Made by a program: the position numbers and the translations under genes | Part shown: piece after piece, positions 8,626-17,724 of the stretch | Numbering within the stretch: the first letter of the stretch is position 1 | How the letters are laid out: each line of letters begins with the position of its first letter | The notes under the pieces: generated by a model | What the model saw: the letters and a program-made list of their open reading frames with translations, nothing else | Database searches by the model: none | What the model was told of the DNA's origin: nothing | Assembly: GCF_003326795.1 (NCBI RefSeq) | Contig: NZ_JPWI01000014.1 | Location: forward strand, 62,001-126,000 | Reading direction: 5' to 3' | Source of the DNA: Thalassospira profundimaris | GTDB taxonomy: Bacteria; Pseudomonadota; Alphaproteobacteria; Rhodospirillales; Thalassospiraceae | DNA length: 64,000 nt

Positions 8626-9129
8626 GTGCTGTTCACAGGGACGCACATTCACAAGCTGGACCGGAAGGGACGCGTATCCGTCCCCAAACGGTTCCGTGCG
8701 GCCCTTGAGCCGGAAGAATTCGCCGGCATCTACCTGTATCAATCCCACAAGGAAAGCGCGCTCGAAGGTTGCAGCCACAGCCATATGGAGCGCATCGCCG
8801 CATCGCTTGACGAACTTGATATGTTCTCTGACGAGGCCGACGATCTGGCTGACACCATCCTTGGCTCCTCGCATATGCTTCCTTACGACGGCGAAGGCCG
8901 GATCATTCTTCCCGCTGAATTGATCGAATTTGCCCGTATCGAAGATCAGGTCGCCTTTGTCGGCCGTGGTCGCACCTTCCGCCTGTGGAACCCTGACATC
9001 TTCAAGCCCCTGCAAGAAGCCAGCCGGACCCGCACGCTCAACCGTGGTGCGACGCTTAAGCTCAAACCAGTGTCCGAACTCCCCAAAGGCGCACGTCCCG
9101 GCGCCCCGAACGAGGAGGACGCATCATGA
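8626..9129 (+). CDS. mraZ: Transcriptional regulator MraZ
   Basis: First gene of the division and cell-wall cluster. The 167-residue protein has two SpoVT-AbrB-like halves, each with the MraZ pattern: L-D-R-K-G-R-V-S-V-P-K-R-F-R near residue 12 and D-G-E-G-R-I-I-L-P-A-E near residue 88. MraZ assembles into rings that bind repeated TGGG words and controls the dcw operon; five such words in 10-bp phase lie upstream. The start is a GTG: an AGGGGAA element sits seven or eight bases before it, the protein begins at the family's usual point (L-F-T-G-T-H), and the nearby ATG is out of frame. It overlaps rsmH by ATGA. Confidence 0.95.
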   Translation: MLFTGTHIHKLDRKGRVSVPKRFRAALEPEEFAGIYLYQSHKESALEGCSHSHMERIAASLDELDMFSDEADDLADTILGSSHMLPYDGEGRIILPAELIEFARIEDQVAFVGRGRTFRLWNPDIFKPLQEASRTRTLNRGATLKLKPVSELPKGARPGAPNEEDAS

Positions 9130-10112
9130 GCGACAAGGATATCAGTTTTGCCACTGAAGACCGTCCGCACAAACCGGTCCTGCTGCGCGAGGTGCTTGAA
9201 GCCCTTGCACCGGCTGACGGGGAAATCATGGTCGATGGTACCTTTGGCGCAGGCGGTTATTCCCGCGCCATTCTTGATTCCGCGAAGTGCGAACTCTATG
9301 GCATTGATCGCGACCCGACAGCGGTCGCAACAGGCAAAAAGCTTGAAGCCGAGTATGACGGCCGGTTCCATATGGTCGAAGGTTGCTTTGGTGATATGGG
9401 ACGTTTGATCCCGGCTGCGGGGCCTGAACAGGTCGACGGTATCGTTCTTGATATCGGTGTTTCCTCGATGCAGCTTGATCAGGCTGATCGCGGTTTTTCG
9501 TTCCGTGAAGATGGCCCGCTTGACATGCGCATGTCGATGTCCGGCCCAACAGCCGCAGACTTCGTCAACACTGCCGAGGAAGAAGACATTGCCAATGTCA
9601 TCTATCGCTATGGCGAAGAACGGGCATCGCGCAAGGTTGCGCGCAAAATCATCGAAATGCGCGCAGAAGAGCCCTTTGCCACGACATCCCAGCTTGCCCG
9701 TGCTGTACGCTCTGTCGTGCGCAAGTCCAAGGACGGCATTGATCCGGCAACCCGGACGTTTCAGGCATTGCGCATTTATGTAAATGACGAGCTTGGCGAA
9801 CTTGAACGCGCAATGGATGCAGCCGAGACACTTCTGAAGCCCGGTGGACGTCTGGTGATTGTGACGTTCCATTCGCTCGAAGATCGTCAGGTCAAAACAT
9901 TCATGAAGGCGCGTTCAGGCGACCCCAGAAAAATGTCACGTCGCCTGCCCGGCGAACCGGAAGTCGCCATTCCGACCTTTACGACCATCACGCGAAAAGC
10001 CGTCACCGGTCAAAAAGACGAAATCCGTGCCAATCCGCGCGCCCGATCCGCAAAACTGCGCGCCGTTGCCCGCAATGAGCAACCTGCAACCACGCAGGGA
10101 GGCCGGAAATGA
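9126..10112 (+). CDS. rsmH: 16S rRNA (cytosine(1402)-N(4))-methyltransferase RsmH
   Basis: A 328-residue SAM-dependent methyltransferase (formerly MraW) that N4-methylates C1402 of 16S rRNA in the decoding centre. The SAM-binding motif is D-G-T-F-G-A-G-G-Y-S-R near residue 38; further family marks are D-I-G-V-S-S-M-Q-L-D, D-G-P-L-D-M-R-M and the C-terminal F-H-S-L-E-D-R. It starts in a 4-bp ATGA overlap with mraZ and ends in the same kind of overlap with ftsL, so translation is probably coupled. The length is normal for the family. Confidence 0.97.
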   Translation: MSDKDISFATEDRPHKPVLLREVLEALAPADGEIMVDGTFGAGGYSRAILDSAKCELYGIDRDPTAVATGKKLEAEYDGRFHMVEGCFGDMGRLIPAAGPEQVDGIVLDIGVSSMQLDQADRGFSFREDGPLDMRMSMSGPTAADFVNTAEEEDIANVIYRYGEERASRKVARKIIEMRAEEPFATTSQLARAVRSVVRKSKDGIDPATRTFQALRIYVNDELGELERAMDAAETLLKPGGRLVIVTFHSLEDRQVKTFMKARSGDPRKMSRRLPGEPEVAIPTFTTITRKAVTGQKDEIRANPRARSAKLRAVARNEQPATTQGGRK

Positions 10113-10540
10113 CCCGTGCTGTCACGATCATTGGCCTGTTCCTGACCATTCTGATTGGTGCTGGCACTTATTGGGTCAGTCACGAAGTCGAGCGCCTTGA
10201 AAAGCATTACGCCGAGATCCAGTCGGACATTCTGGCCGAACAGGAAAGCATCCACGTACTTGAAGCCGAATGGAGCTACCTGAACAATCCCGAACGGATT
10301 GAGCGTCTGTCGAAAGAATATCTGAGCCTTGATCAGATCCAGGTTCTCCAGATGGCAAGCATCGACGACCTGCCAGAAGTGTCCGACATGCATCAGTACC
10401 GTATCGACAAGTTTGGCGAAGCCGTTGCCTTCATGCCAACCCCGCGCCCGCGCCCGGGCAGCCGTGCCTATGCCGAGGCGGCAGAAAGCATGATTGTTGA
10501 TGCACCGTCCGTCGCCACAAATACCGGAGGAGCACAATGA
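10109..10540 (+). CDS. ftsL: Cell division protein FtsL
   Basis: A 143-residue bitopic membrane protein. A hydrophobic helix at about residues 5-24 is followed by a heptad-patterned periplasmic coiled coil (E-V-E-R-L-E-K-H-Y-A-E-I-Q-S-D-I-L-A-E) and the W-S-Y-L-N-N-P-E-R-I-E-R-L family block near residues 55-67. FtsL forms a complex with FtsB and FtsQ that activates FtsW/FtsI at the septum. Sequence identity among FtsL proteins is low, so position between rsmH and ftsI carries much of the weight. A tail of about 50 residues rich in Pro and Arg is specific to this lineage or species. Both ends are ATGA overlaps. Confidence 0.88.
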   Translation: MTRAVTIIGLFLTILIGAGTYWVSHEVERLEKHYAEIQSDILAEQESIHVLEAEWSYLNNPERIERLSKEYLSLDQIQVLQMASIDDLPEVSDMHQYRIDKFGEAVAFMPTPRPRPGSRAYAEAAESMIVDAPSVATNTGGAQ

Positions 10541-12255
10541 GCTTTACCCGGTTCTCATACTGGCTGCGTGGTGATCGTCCGGAACTTGGCCCGGACCAGC
10601 GAGAACGTCTTGCCCTTGAAACGGCACGCAACCGTATTTTCATCACCGGTGCCATGTTCATCATCGGGTTTTCGTGGATCACATATGGTCTGGTCGATGC
10701 ATCCGTGCTGCGTCAGGGCAATGAACCAGCACTGGCATCGGGAACCGACACGCGCGAACTCAAGACCGAGCGCGCCGACATTGTTGATCGCAATGGCCTG
10801 CTGCTGGCGACCGATCTTCCAACCAATTCGCTTTATGCCGATGCCCGTGTGGTCAAGGACCCGGTTGCCTCGGCCGATCTGTTGCTGACCGTCCTGCCCG
10901 ATCTGGATCGCGACACGCTGATCCGGCACCTGAGTTCGCGCAAGGCATTCGTCTGGTTGCGCCGTAACCTTACGCCGGAACAGCAATATGAAGTTAACTC
11001 GCTTGGTATTCCGGGGTTGAATTTCCAGCGCGAAGAACGCCGCGTTTACCCGCATGGGCGCCTGTTCTCCCACGTTTTGGGCTTTACCGACATCGACAAT
11101 AACGGCATCGCCGGTGCAGAACGCAAGTTCGATAACGAACTGCGAATCAATAACGGTCCGCTCCAGCTTTCGCTTGATACCCGCGTGCAGTTCGCGCTTG
11201 ATGAAGAAGTCGAAAAGGCGATGGAAACCTATAGTGCGATTGGTGCTGCGGGTCTTGTCATGGATGTCTATACCGGTGAAGTGATCGCGATGACCTCGCT
11301 TCCGAACTTTGATCCGCACCGTCCGGGTCAGGCACCGGCGGATGCGCGGTTTAACCGCTCGACCCTTGGCGTGTATGAAATGGGCTCGGTGTTCAAGCTG
11401 TTTAACACCGCCATCGCGCTTGAAACCGGCACATCCAACCTGAATTCCGTTTATGACGCGACCGAGCCGCTGCGCATCGCCCGCTTCTCGATCCGTGATT
11501 ACCATGGTGAAAACCGCTGGCTGACTGTACCGGAAATTCTGGTGCACAGCTCGAACATCGGTTCTGCACGCATGGCGATGGCTTTTGGTGGCGAGGCGCA
11601 GAAAAAGTACCTCAAAAAGCTTGGCATGCTCGACAAACCCGAGATCGAGCTCCCCGAGGTCGGCGGGCCTCTGATCCCCAATCCCTGGCGCGAAGTCAAC
11701 ACCATGACGATTTCGTTCGGTCATGGTCTTGCGGTCACCCCGCTTCAGGTTGTCAACGGCATTTCAACCATCGTCAATGGTGGTATCCGCCGCCCGTCAA
11801 CCATCCTTAAGCAGGATGGTGCACCGGCAGGCGAACGTGTGTTTTCCCAGAAAACTTCGGAACTGCTGCGTCGCCTCATGCGACTGGTTGTAACCGAAGG
11901 ATCGGGCAAAAAAGCCGAAGTCGCAGGTTACTTCCTTGGCGGGAAAACCGGCACCTCGGAGAAACTTGTGAACGGGCGCTACGTCAAGAACGCCCGCATG
12001 TCGACCTTTGTCGCCGCCTTCCCGATGCAGGACCCGAAATATGTTGTTCTGGTGACGTTAGACGAGCCCAAAGGCACCAAAGAAACTTATGGATTTGCCA
12101 CAGCAGGTTGGGTGTCCGCCCCTGCGGTTGGCAAGGTTGTGACACGTATTGCTCCCCTTCTGGGCATTGAACCGGCGAATGCGAAGGCGCCGGAGATTGA
12201 GCAAGCGCTGCAGATCGAACTTCGCAAGGGGGAACGCAAACTTGCGTCTTTCTGA
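10537..12255 (+). CDS. ftsI: Septal peptidoglycan transpeptidase FtsI (PBP3)
   Basis: A 572-residue class B penicillin-binding protein that crosslinks septal peptidoglycan together with the glycosyltransferase FtsW. A single membrane anchor lies near residues 33-52, followed by the dimerisation/pedestal domain beginning E-R-A-D-I-V-D-R-N-G. The transpeptidase motifs are Ser284-Val-Phe-Lys287 (the acylated serine), S-S-N at 338-340 and Lys470-Thr-Gly. No PASTA domain is present. It overlaps ftsL by ATGA, and its last 14 bases overlap the inferred TTG start of murE. Confidence 0.96.
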   Translation: MSFTRFSYWLRGDRPELGPDQRERLALETARNRIFITGAMFIIGFSWITYGLVDASVLRQGNEPALASGTDTRELKTERADIVDRNGLLLATDLPTNSLYADARVVKDPVASADLLLTVLPDLDRDTLIRHLSSRKAFVWLRRNLTPEQQYEVNSLGIPGLNFQREERRVYPHGRLFSHVLGFTDIDNNGIAGAERKFDNELRINNGPLQLSLDTRVQFALDEEVEKAMETYSAIGAAGLVMDVYTGEVIAMTSLPNFDPHRPGQAPADARFNRSTLGVYEMGSVFKLFNTAIALETGTSNLNSVYDATEPLRIARFSIRDYHGENRWLTVPEILVHSSNIGSARMAMAFGGEAQKKYLKKLGMLDKPEIELPEVGGPLIPNPWREVNTMTISFGHGLAVTPLQVVNGISTIVNGGIRRPSTILKQDGAPAGERVFSQKTSELLRRLMRLVVTEGSGKKAEVAGYFLGGKTGTSEKLVNGRYVKNARMSTFVAAFPMQDPKYVVLVTLDEPKGTKETYGFATAGWVSAPAVGKVVTRIAPLLGIEPANAKAPEIEQALQIELRKGERKLASF

Positions 12256-13702
12256 GCTCATGGCAGGTGATCAAGCGGCATTGAAACATGCCGAAGGACA
12301 GGACCCGAACATCACGGGCCTGACAGCAGACTCACGCACCGTGAAGGATGGCTATATGTTTGCCGCCCTGTCCGGTGCCCGCGACGACGGCTCCAAATAT
12401 ATCGCTGATGCGATCAAACTTGGTGCGGCCGCCATTCTGGCAAAGGATGGAACCCCCAGACCGGTCGCCGCAACGGTTCCCCTGATCCCGGTGGAAAATC
12501 CGCGCAAACGCTATGCACAGCTTGCTGCCCGTTTCTATGGCAAGCAACCGGCAAACATCGCGGCAATTACCGGGACGAACGGCAAGACATCAACGGCGAT
12601 CTTCACCGAACAGCTTTGGACGATCCTTGGCAATATGTCAGGTTCGATCGGAACGCTTGGCATTCGTGCAGCGGGTGCAAAAATCCCGGGATCGCTCACC
12701 ACGCCTGATCCGGTTGCCCTTCACCAGAGCCTTGATGAAATGTCGGGTATCGGTGTCACCCATGTGGCAATGGAGGCCAGCTCACACGGGCTTGACCAGT
12801 ATCGTCTTGACGGCGTGAAGGTAACCGTCGCGGCCTTTACCAACCTGTCGCGCGACCACCTTGATTATCATGGCACGTTTGAAAAATACTTTGCCGCCAA
12901 GGCACGCCTGTTCTCCGACCTTCTGGTTGCCGATGGCACAGCGGTTCTTAATGCAGATGTCGAACAGTTCGCCCTTCTTAAAAAGATGTGTGAAAAGCGC
13001 GGCGTGAATATTCTGTCCTATGGTCAGAATGCCGATGACATCAAACTTGTCAAAGCAACACCTGACAGCACCGGCACCAAGATCACCCTTCTGGCCAACA
13101 AGGGCGAATACAACGTGCATTTGCCGCTGATGGGCAGCTTCCAGGTCATGAACGCGCTTGCCGCCCTTTCCATCGTGGTGGCATCGGGTGCCGATATTGA
13201 TCAGGCCGTCCTTGCCCTTGAAAAACTTGAGGGTGTTCGCGGTCGTCTTGAGCTGGTTGGCAAGACAAGTTTCGGTGCCCCGGTCTTTGTCGATTACGCC
13301 CACACACCGGACGCGCTTGAAACCGTGATCAAGGCGGTTCGTCCGCATTGCAAAGGCCGCATCGTTTGTGTATTTGGTGCCGGCGGAGACCGTGACACGG
13401 GCAAGCGCCCGATAATGGGCCAGGTCGCGCATGATTTTGCCGATATCGCCATCATCACCGATGACAACCCGCGCAGCGAAGACCCCGCCCTTATTCGCGC
13501 CGCCATCAAGGCGAAATGCGAAGGTGCCGTCGAGATCGCCGACCGGGCAGAGGCCATCAAACGCGGCATTGGCATCCTGCAACGCAACGATGTCCTTATT
13601 ATTGCCGGAAAAGGCCATGAAAGAGGCCAAATTATCGGTGATACGGTCCTTCCGTTTGATGATGCATCCGTTGCCCGCAGCATCCTTGCTGGCGGCAACT
13701 GA
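12242..13702 (+). CDS. murE: UDP-MurNAc-L-Ala-D-Glu:meso-diaminopimelate ligase MurE
   Basis: A 486-residue Mur ligase that adds the third stem-peptide residue. The ATP loop G-T-N-G-K-T-S and the motif D-N-P-R-S-E-D-P are clear; D-N-P-R is the mark of enzymes selecting meso-diaminopimelate rather than lysine. The start is taken as TTG at 12242 (M-R-L-S-E-L), because a G-G-G-G-G-A element lies about nine bases upstream and it gives the usual MurE N-terminus. A longer open frame from 12149 is only overlap with ftsI, and an ATG at 12260 is the alternative. Acts in the cytoplasm. Confidence 0.94.
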   Translation: MRLSELMAGDQAALKHAEGQDPNITGLTADSRTVKDGYMFAALSGARDDGSKYIADAIKLGAAAILAKDGTPRPVAATVPLIPVENPRKRYAQLAARFYGKQPANIAAITGTNGKTSTAIFTEQLWTILGNMSGSIGTLGIRAAGAKIPGSLTTPDPVALHQSLDEMSGIGVTHVAMEASSHGLDQYRLDGVKVTVAAFTNLSRDHLDYHGTFEKYFAAKARLFSDLLVADGTAVLNADVEQFALLKKMCEKRGVNILSYGQNADDIKLVKATPDSTGTKITLLANKGEYNVHLPLMGSFQVMNALAALSIVVASGADIDQAVLALEKLEGVRGRLELVGKTSFGAPVFVDYAHTPDALETVIKAVRPHCKGRIVCVFGAGGDRDTGKRPIMGQVAHDFADIAIITDDNPRSEDPALIRAAIKAKCEGAVEIADRAEAIKRGIGILQRNDVLIIAGKGHERGQIIGDTVLPFDDASVARSILAGGN

Positions 13703-13711
13703 CCTGAATTC

Positions 13712-13737
13712 CCGTTACGGCACGCTGGCCGTGACGG
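13712..13737 (+). repeat. Hairpin in the murE-murF gap
   Basis: CCGTTACGGC (13712-13721) pairs with GCCGTGACGG (13728-13737) across a 6-nt loop, with one G-U pair. No T-run follows, so it may be an RNA processing or stability element rather than a terminator in an otherwise tight operon. Confidence 0.45.
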
Positions 13738-13761
13738 CCTGAGCGAAATGAAAGTGACGTT

Positions 13762-15192
13762 ATGACGAAGGCTGTTTTATGGACGGCGAAAGATGCCGAA
13801 ACCGCAACCGGTGGCAAAACGACCGGTAACTGGTCGGTATCCGGCATCTCGATTGACAGCCGAAAAGTCAGCAAGGGTGATCTTTTCATCGCGCTTAAAG
13901 GCCCGAACTTCGACGGCCACAAATTTGCGCAAGCCTCCCTTGATGCCGGAGCAAGTGCCGTGATGGTATCGGATGCTGCGGGCATCATCGACACCGACAA
14001 AGTCCTTCTGGTTGATGACACCCTTGATGCGCTGGTACGACTTGGCCTCGCCGGACGTGCGCGCAGCAATGCCAAAATCGTCGCCATTACTGGCAGCGTC
14101 GGCAAGACCGGGACCAAGGAAGCACTCAAATACGTGCTTTCCCAGCAAGGAAAAACCCATGCAAGCCCGGCAAGCTTCAACAACCATTGGGGCGTGCCTA
14201 TCAGTCTGGCGACGCTTCCGGTTGACGCACAATACGGTGTGTTTGAAATCGGCATGAACCATCCCGGCGAAATCAGCCCGCTGGTCAAGATGGTCAAACC
14301 GTCCGTTGCCCTGATCACCACCGTGGTCGGTGCCCATACCGAGTTCTTCAAGGACGAAGCCGAAATTGCCATGGCAAAGGCTGAAATCTTTGACGGTCTT
14401 GAGTCCGATGGCGTCGTGGTTCTGAACCGCGACAACATGCATTATTTCGCCCTCGCACGTCGCGCCAAGGAACTTGGCCTGAGCAACATCAAATGCTTTG
14501 GCACCGACGCGATGGCCAATTATCGCCTGTTTGAAGCCAATATTGTCACCGATGGCAGTGCTGTACGTGCCCGTGTTGGTGGCCGCGATCTTGAATATTT
14601 CATTGGCTGTCCGGGCGAACACTGGGTTCTCAATTCTCTTGCGGTTCTGGGCTGTGTGGATGCGATTGGCGCAGACCCGCTGCGCGCGGCACAGGATCTG
14701 GCCGATGTCACCCCGCCTTCCGGGCGTGGCGAAATCTCGACGGTCAAGGTTCCGTCAGGCGACGGCACGTTTACCCTGATTGATGATGCCTATAACGCCA
14801 ATCCGACATCGATGATGGCCGGGATCAAGGTTCTGGCACAAAGCAGACCTGGAGAAGGTGGTCGCAAGATCGCCGTTGTCGGTGATATGCGCGAACTGGG
14901 TGACGATGCGATCCGCATGCATGCCGATCTGCACCATCCCCTGACCGCAATGGAAATTGACCGGGTGTATTCGGTCGGCCCGTTGATGGCCGAACTGGAT
15001 AAAACCCTGCCCGCTGAACGCAATGCCGGTCATTTTGACACCGCCGAAGACGCGATCAAGCCGATCAAGGCCGATTTACGCGCCGGTGACGTGGTTTTGG
15101 TCAAAGGATCGCTTGGCATTTACGTTTCGAAAATTGTATCGGCCCTAAAATCATGTGGCGTGGTGGAAAAGTCCACAACCGTACAGGATTAA
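13762..15192 (+). CDS. murF: UDP-MurNAc-tripeptide:D-Ala-D-Ala ligase MurF
   Basis: A 476-residue cytoplasmic Mur ligase that attaches D-Ala-D-Ala to the UDP-MurNAc-tripeptide, completing the soluble pentapeptide precursor. The nucleotide loop reads G-S-V-G-K-T-G-T-K-E, the MurF variant of the Mur ligase P-loop. Later marks include A-S-F-N-N-H-W-G-V-P and D-D-A-Y-N-A-N-P, both diagnostic of MurF. It starts 59 bp after murE, a gap holding a hairpin, and is followed by mraY after 24 bp. Confidence 0.95.
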   Translation: MTKAVLWTAKDAETATGGKTTGNWSVSGISIDSRKVSKGDLFIALKGPNFDGHKFAQASLDAGASAVMVSDAAGIIDTDKVLLVDDTLDALVRLGLAGRARSNAKIVAITGSVGKTGTKEALKYVLSQQGKTHASPASFNNHWGVPISLATLPVDAQYGVFEIGMNHPGEISPLVKMVKPSVALITTVVGAHTEFFKDEAEIAMAKAEIFDGLESDGVVVLNRDNMHYFALARRAKELGLSNIKCFGTDAMANYRLFEANIVTDGSAVRARVGGRDLEYFIGCPGEHWVLNSLAVLGCVDAIGADPLRAAQDLADVTPPSGRGEISTVKVPSGDGTFTLIDDAYNANPTSMMAGIKVLAQSRPGEGGRKIAVVGDMRELGDDAIRMHADLHHPLTAMEIDRVYSVGPLMAELDKTLPAERNAGHFDTAEDAIKPIKADLRAGDVVLVKGSLGIYVSKIVSALKSCGVVEKSTTVQD

Positions 15193-15216
15193 GTCGCAGA
15201 AGGAACGACCAGAGCA

Positions 15217-16305
15217 ATGCTCTATAATCTGCTTTATCAACTGTCTGATCAGATGCCGGTATTAAACCTGTTTCGGTACATTACCTTCCGGACGGGCGGT
15301 GCGATCATTACATCGCTGATCCTTGCATTTGTGCTGGGTCCGTCCCTGATCAACTGGTTGCGTTCCAAGCAAAGCGAAGGACAGCCGATCCGTGAAGATG
15401 GTCCGGAAAGTCACCTTCTGACGAAAAAAGGCACGCCGACCATGGGCGGGCTTTTGCTGTTGCTCTCGACATCGATTGCAACCCTGCTTTGGGCTGATTT
15501 GACCAATGCCTATGTCTGGGCGGTTTTGCTGGTCACCATCGGGTATGGCTTCCTTGGTTTTCTTGACGATTACCTCAAGGTCTCCAAGAAAAACACCAAG
15601 GGCCTTCCGGGCAAACTCAAATTGCTGGGCCAGTTTTCAATTGCGGCCCTTGCAGCATGGTGGATTTCCTATAACACCGCAGATCCGCTTTCGACGGCGC
15701 TGGCCTTCCCGTTCTTCAAGAATTTCCTGCTCGATCTTGGCTGGTTCTTTGTGCCGTTTGCGATGTTTGTCATGGTCGGCGCATCAAACTCGGTCAACCT
15801 GACGGATGGTCTTGACGGATTGGCCATCGTACCAGTGATGATTGCAGCGGCAAGCTTTGCCCTGATCACCTATCTGATCGGTAACATTCAATTCGCCGAA
15901 TATCTTCAGGTCCATTATGTCGCCGGATCAGGCGAGCTGACCATCTTCCTTGGTGCCCTTGTCGGGGCAGGCCTTGGCTTCCTGTGGTACAACGCCCCGC
16001 CTGCAATGGTGTTTATGGGAGATACCGGGTCGCTTGCCCTTGGCGGTGCGCTGGGCGCAGTTTCGGTCGTCACCAAACACGAACTGGTTCTGGCAATTAT
16101 TGGCGGCCTGTTTGTTCTTGAGACCCTTTCTGTGATCATTCAGGTCGGGTCATTCAAGCTGACAGGCAAGCGCGTGTTCCGCATGGCACCGCTTCATCAC
16201 CATTTCGAGAAAAAAGGCTGGCAGGAACCGACCATCGTGATCCGTTTCTGGATCATTGCAGTGATTCTGGCCCTTGTCGGCCTTGCCACCCTGAAACTCC
16301 GGTAA
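15217..16305 (+). CDS. mraY: Phospho-MurNAc-pentapeptide translocase MraY
   Basis: A 362-residue integral membrane enzyme with about ten helices. It transfers phospho-MurNAc-pentapeptide from UDP to undecaprenyl phosphate, making lipid I. Family motifs seen are G-T-P-T-M-G-G near residue 72, the acidic F-L-D-D-Y-L-K catalytic block, [10 protein letters not shown], and the cytoplasmic H-H-H-F-E loop near the C-terminus. Flanked by murF and murD in the standard dcw order. Confidence 0.97.
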   Translation: MLYNLLYQLSDQMPVLNLFRYITFRTGGAIITSLILAFVLGPSLINWLRSKQSEGQPIREDGPESHLLTKKGTPTMGGLLLLLSTSIATLLWADLTNAYVWAVLLVTIGYGFLGFLDDYLKVSKKNTKGLPGKLKLLGQFSIAALAAWWISYNTADPLSTALAFPFFKNFLLDLGWFFVPFAMFVMVGASNSVNLTDGLDGLAIVPVMIAAASFALITYLIGNIQFAEYLQVHYVAGSGELTIFLGALVGAGLGFLWYNAPPAMVFMGDTGSLALGGALGAVSVVTKHELVLAIIGGLFVLETLSVIIQVGSFKLTGKRVFRMAPLHHHFEKKGWQEPTIVIRFWIIAVILALVGLATLKLR

Positions 16306-16317
16306 GGATGCCCTATC

Positions 16318-17724
16318 GTGATTGATCTTTCGCATCTGCGCGGCAAAACCGTTGCGGTACTGGGTCTGGGGAAGTCCGGACTGGCCAGCGTAAAAGCGTT
16401 GATCAATTCAGGTGCCATTGTCTGGGCATGGGATGATAACGCGCACGGTCGCGAACTGCTTGAACCGCTTGGCCTTGCGCCGATCAATCTGGCCGAATGC
16501 GATTGGGCCGAACCCGACATGCTGGTCATTAGCCCCGGCATTCCGTCGACCTTTCCGACCCCGCATCCCGCCGCCGAAAAGGCCCGCCGGGCAGGCAAGC
16601 CGATCATTTGCGATGTCGAGTTGCTATGCACCGCACAGCCGGACGTCCCGACACTGGCGATCACCGGTACCAATGGCAAATCAACGACGACGGCACTGAC
16701 CGCTCATATCATTGCGAATGCCGGGATCAAAACCCAGGCTGGCGGCAATCTGGGCAATGCAGCCCTTGGTCTTGATCCGGCGACCGCTGATGACTGCCTT
16801 GTTCTAGAACTGTCGTCCTATCAGCTTGATCTTCTTGAGCATGCCGCGTTTGACGCTTGTGCGCTTTTGAACATCACGCCGGACCATCTGGATCGTCACG
16901 GCGGAATGGATGGCTATATCGGTGCGAAACGCCAGATCTTTGCCCGGAACAAGGGCCCCAAATGGGCGATCATTTCCGTTGATGATGAACCATGTGCCAA
17001 GATGGCGGTTGAGCTTGCCCGCGAAGGCGGACGCCATATCATCGAAGTTTCGGTCAAAAACCCGGTCGATCATGGCATCTATGTTGATGAAAATGGCTGG
17101 CTGATTGATGATCTTAGCGGTGCTGCAACACCGCTCCTTGATCTTGCGATGGTCACACACATGCCGGGCAAACATAACTGGCAAAATATTGCCTTTGCCT
17201 ATGGCCTGTGCCGGGCACGCGGTGTTGATGCAACGCGCATCATTGACGGCATCATGACCTTCCCGGGTCTTGCACATCGTCAGGAACGGTTGGGCAGCAT
17301 CGGGAATGTCATCTTCGTCAATGACAGCAAAGCGACCAACGCCGAAGCATCGGCAAAGGCACTGTCAGCCTATCAGAACATCTACTGGATTGTTGGTGGC
17401 AAACCAAAAGAAGGCGGGATCAACGGTCTTGAGGAGTTTTATCCTCATATCAAAAAGGCCTATCTGATCGGCGAGGCCGCTGATGCCTTTGCCGCGACCC
17501 TTGATGGCGATGTGTCATGGGAAAAATGCAAAACCCTTGATGTGGCAACAAACGCCGCCTTTAACGACGCCCGATCCGGTGGCGATGACGCACCTGTGGT
17601 GATGCTGACCCCGGCCTGCGCATCCTTTGACCAGTTCAAAAGCTTTGAAGCCCGCGGCGATGCATTCCGCGATCTGTATTCCCAGTTGGCCAATGCCAAC
17701 GCATCCGGGAAGGTCGGCGCATGA
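16318..17724 (+). CDS. murD: UDP-MurNAc-L-alanine:D-glutamate ligase MurD
   Basis: A 468-residue Mur ligase adding D-glutamate to UDP-MurNAc-L-Ala. The N-terminal Rossmann fold begins V-A-V-L-G-L-G-K-S-G, the ATP loop is G-T-N-G-K-S-T-T-T, and the central catalytic block reads E-L-S-S-Y-Q-L-D, as expected for MurD. The start codon is GTG at 16318, which matches the family's N-terminus; no upstream ATG fits. It ends in an ATGA overlap with ftsW. Confidence 0.95.
   Translation: MIDLSHLRGKTVAVLGLGKSGLASVKALINSGAIVWAWDDNAHGRELLEPLGLAPINLAECDWAEPDMLVISPGIPSTFPTPHPAAEKARRAGKPIICDVELLCTAQPDVPTLAITGTNGKSTTTALTAHIIANAGIKTQAGGNLGNAALGLDPATADDCLVLELSSYQLDLLEHAAFDACALLNITPDHLDRHGGMDGYIGAKRQIFARNKGPKWAIISVDDEPCAKMAVELAREGGRHIIEVSVKNPVDHGIYVDENGWLIDDLSGAATPLLDLAMVTHMPGKHNWQNIAFAYGLCRARGVDATRIIDGIMTFPGLAHRQERLGSIGNVIFVNDSKATNAEASAKALSAYQNIYWIVGGKPKEGGINGLEEFYPHIKKAYLIGEAADAFAATLDGDVSWEKCKTLDVATNAAFNDARSGGDDAPVVMLTPACASFDQFKSFEARGDAFRDLYSQLANANASGKVGA

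Noticed and set aside
10555-11724. 389-codon minus-strand frame inside ftsI
   Set aside because: Antisense to ftsI throughout, with no protein-like motif.
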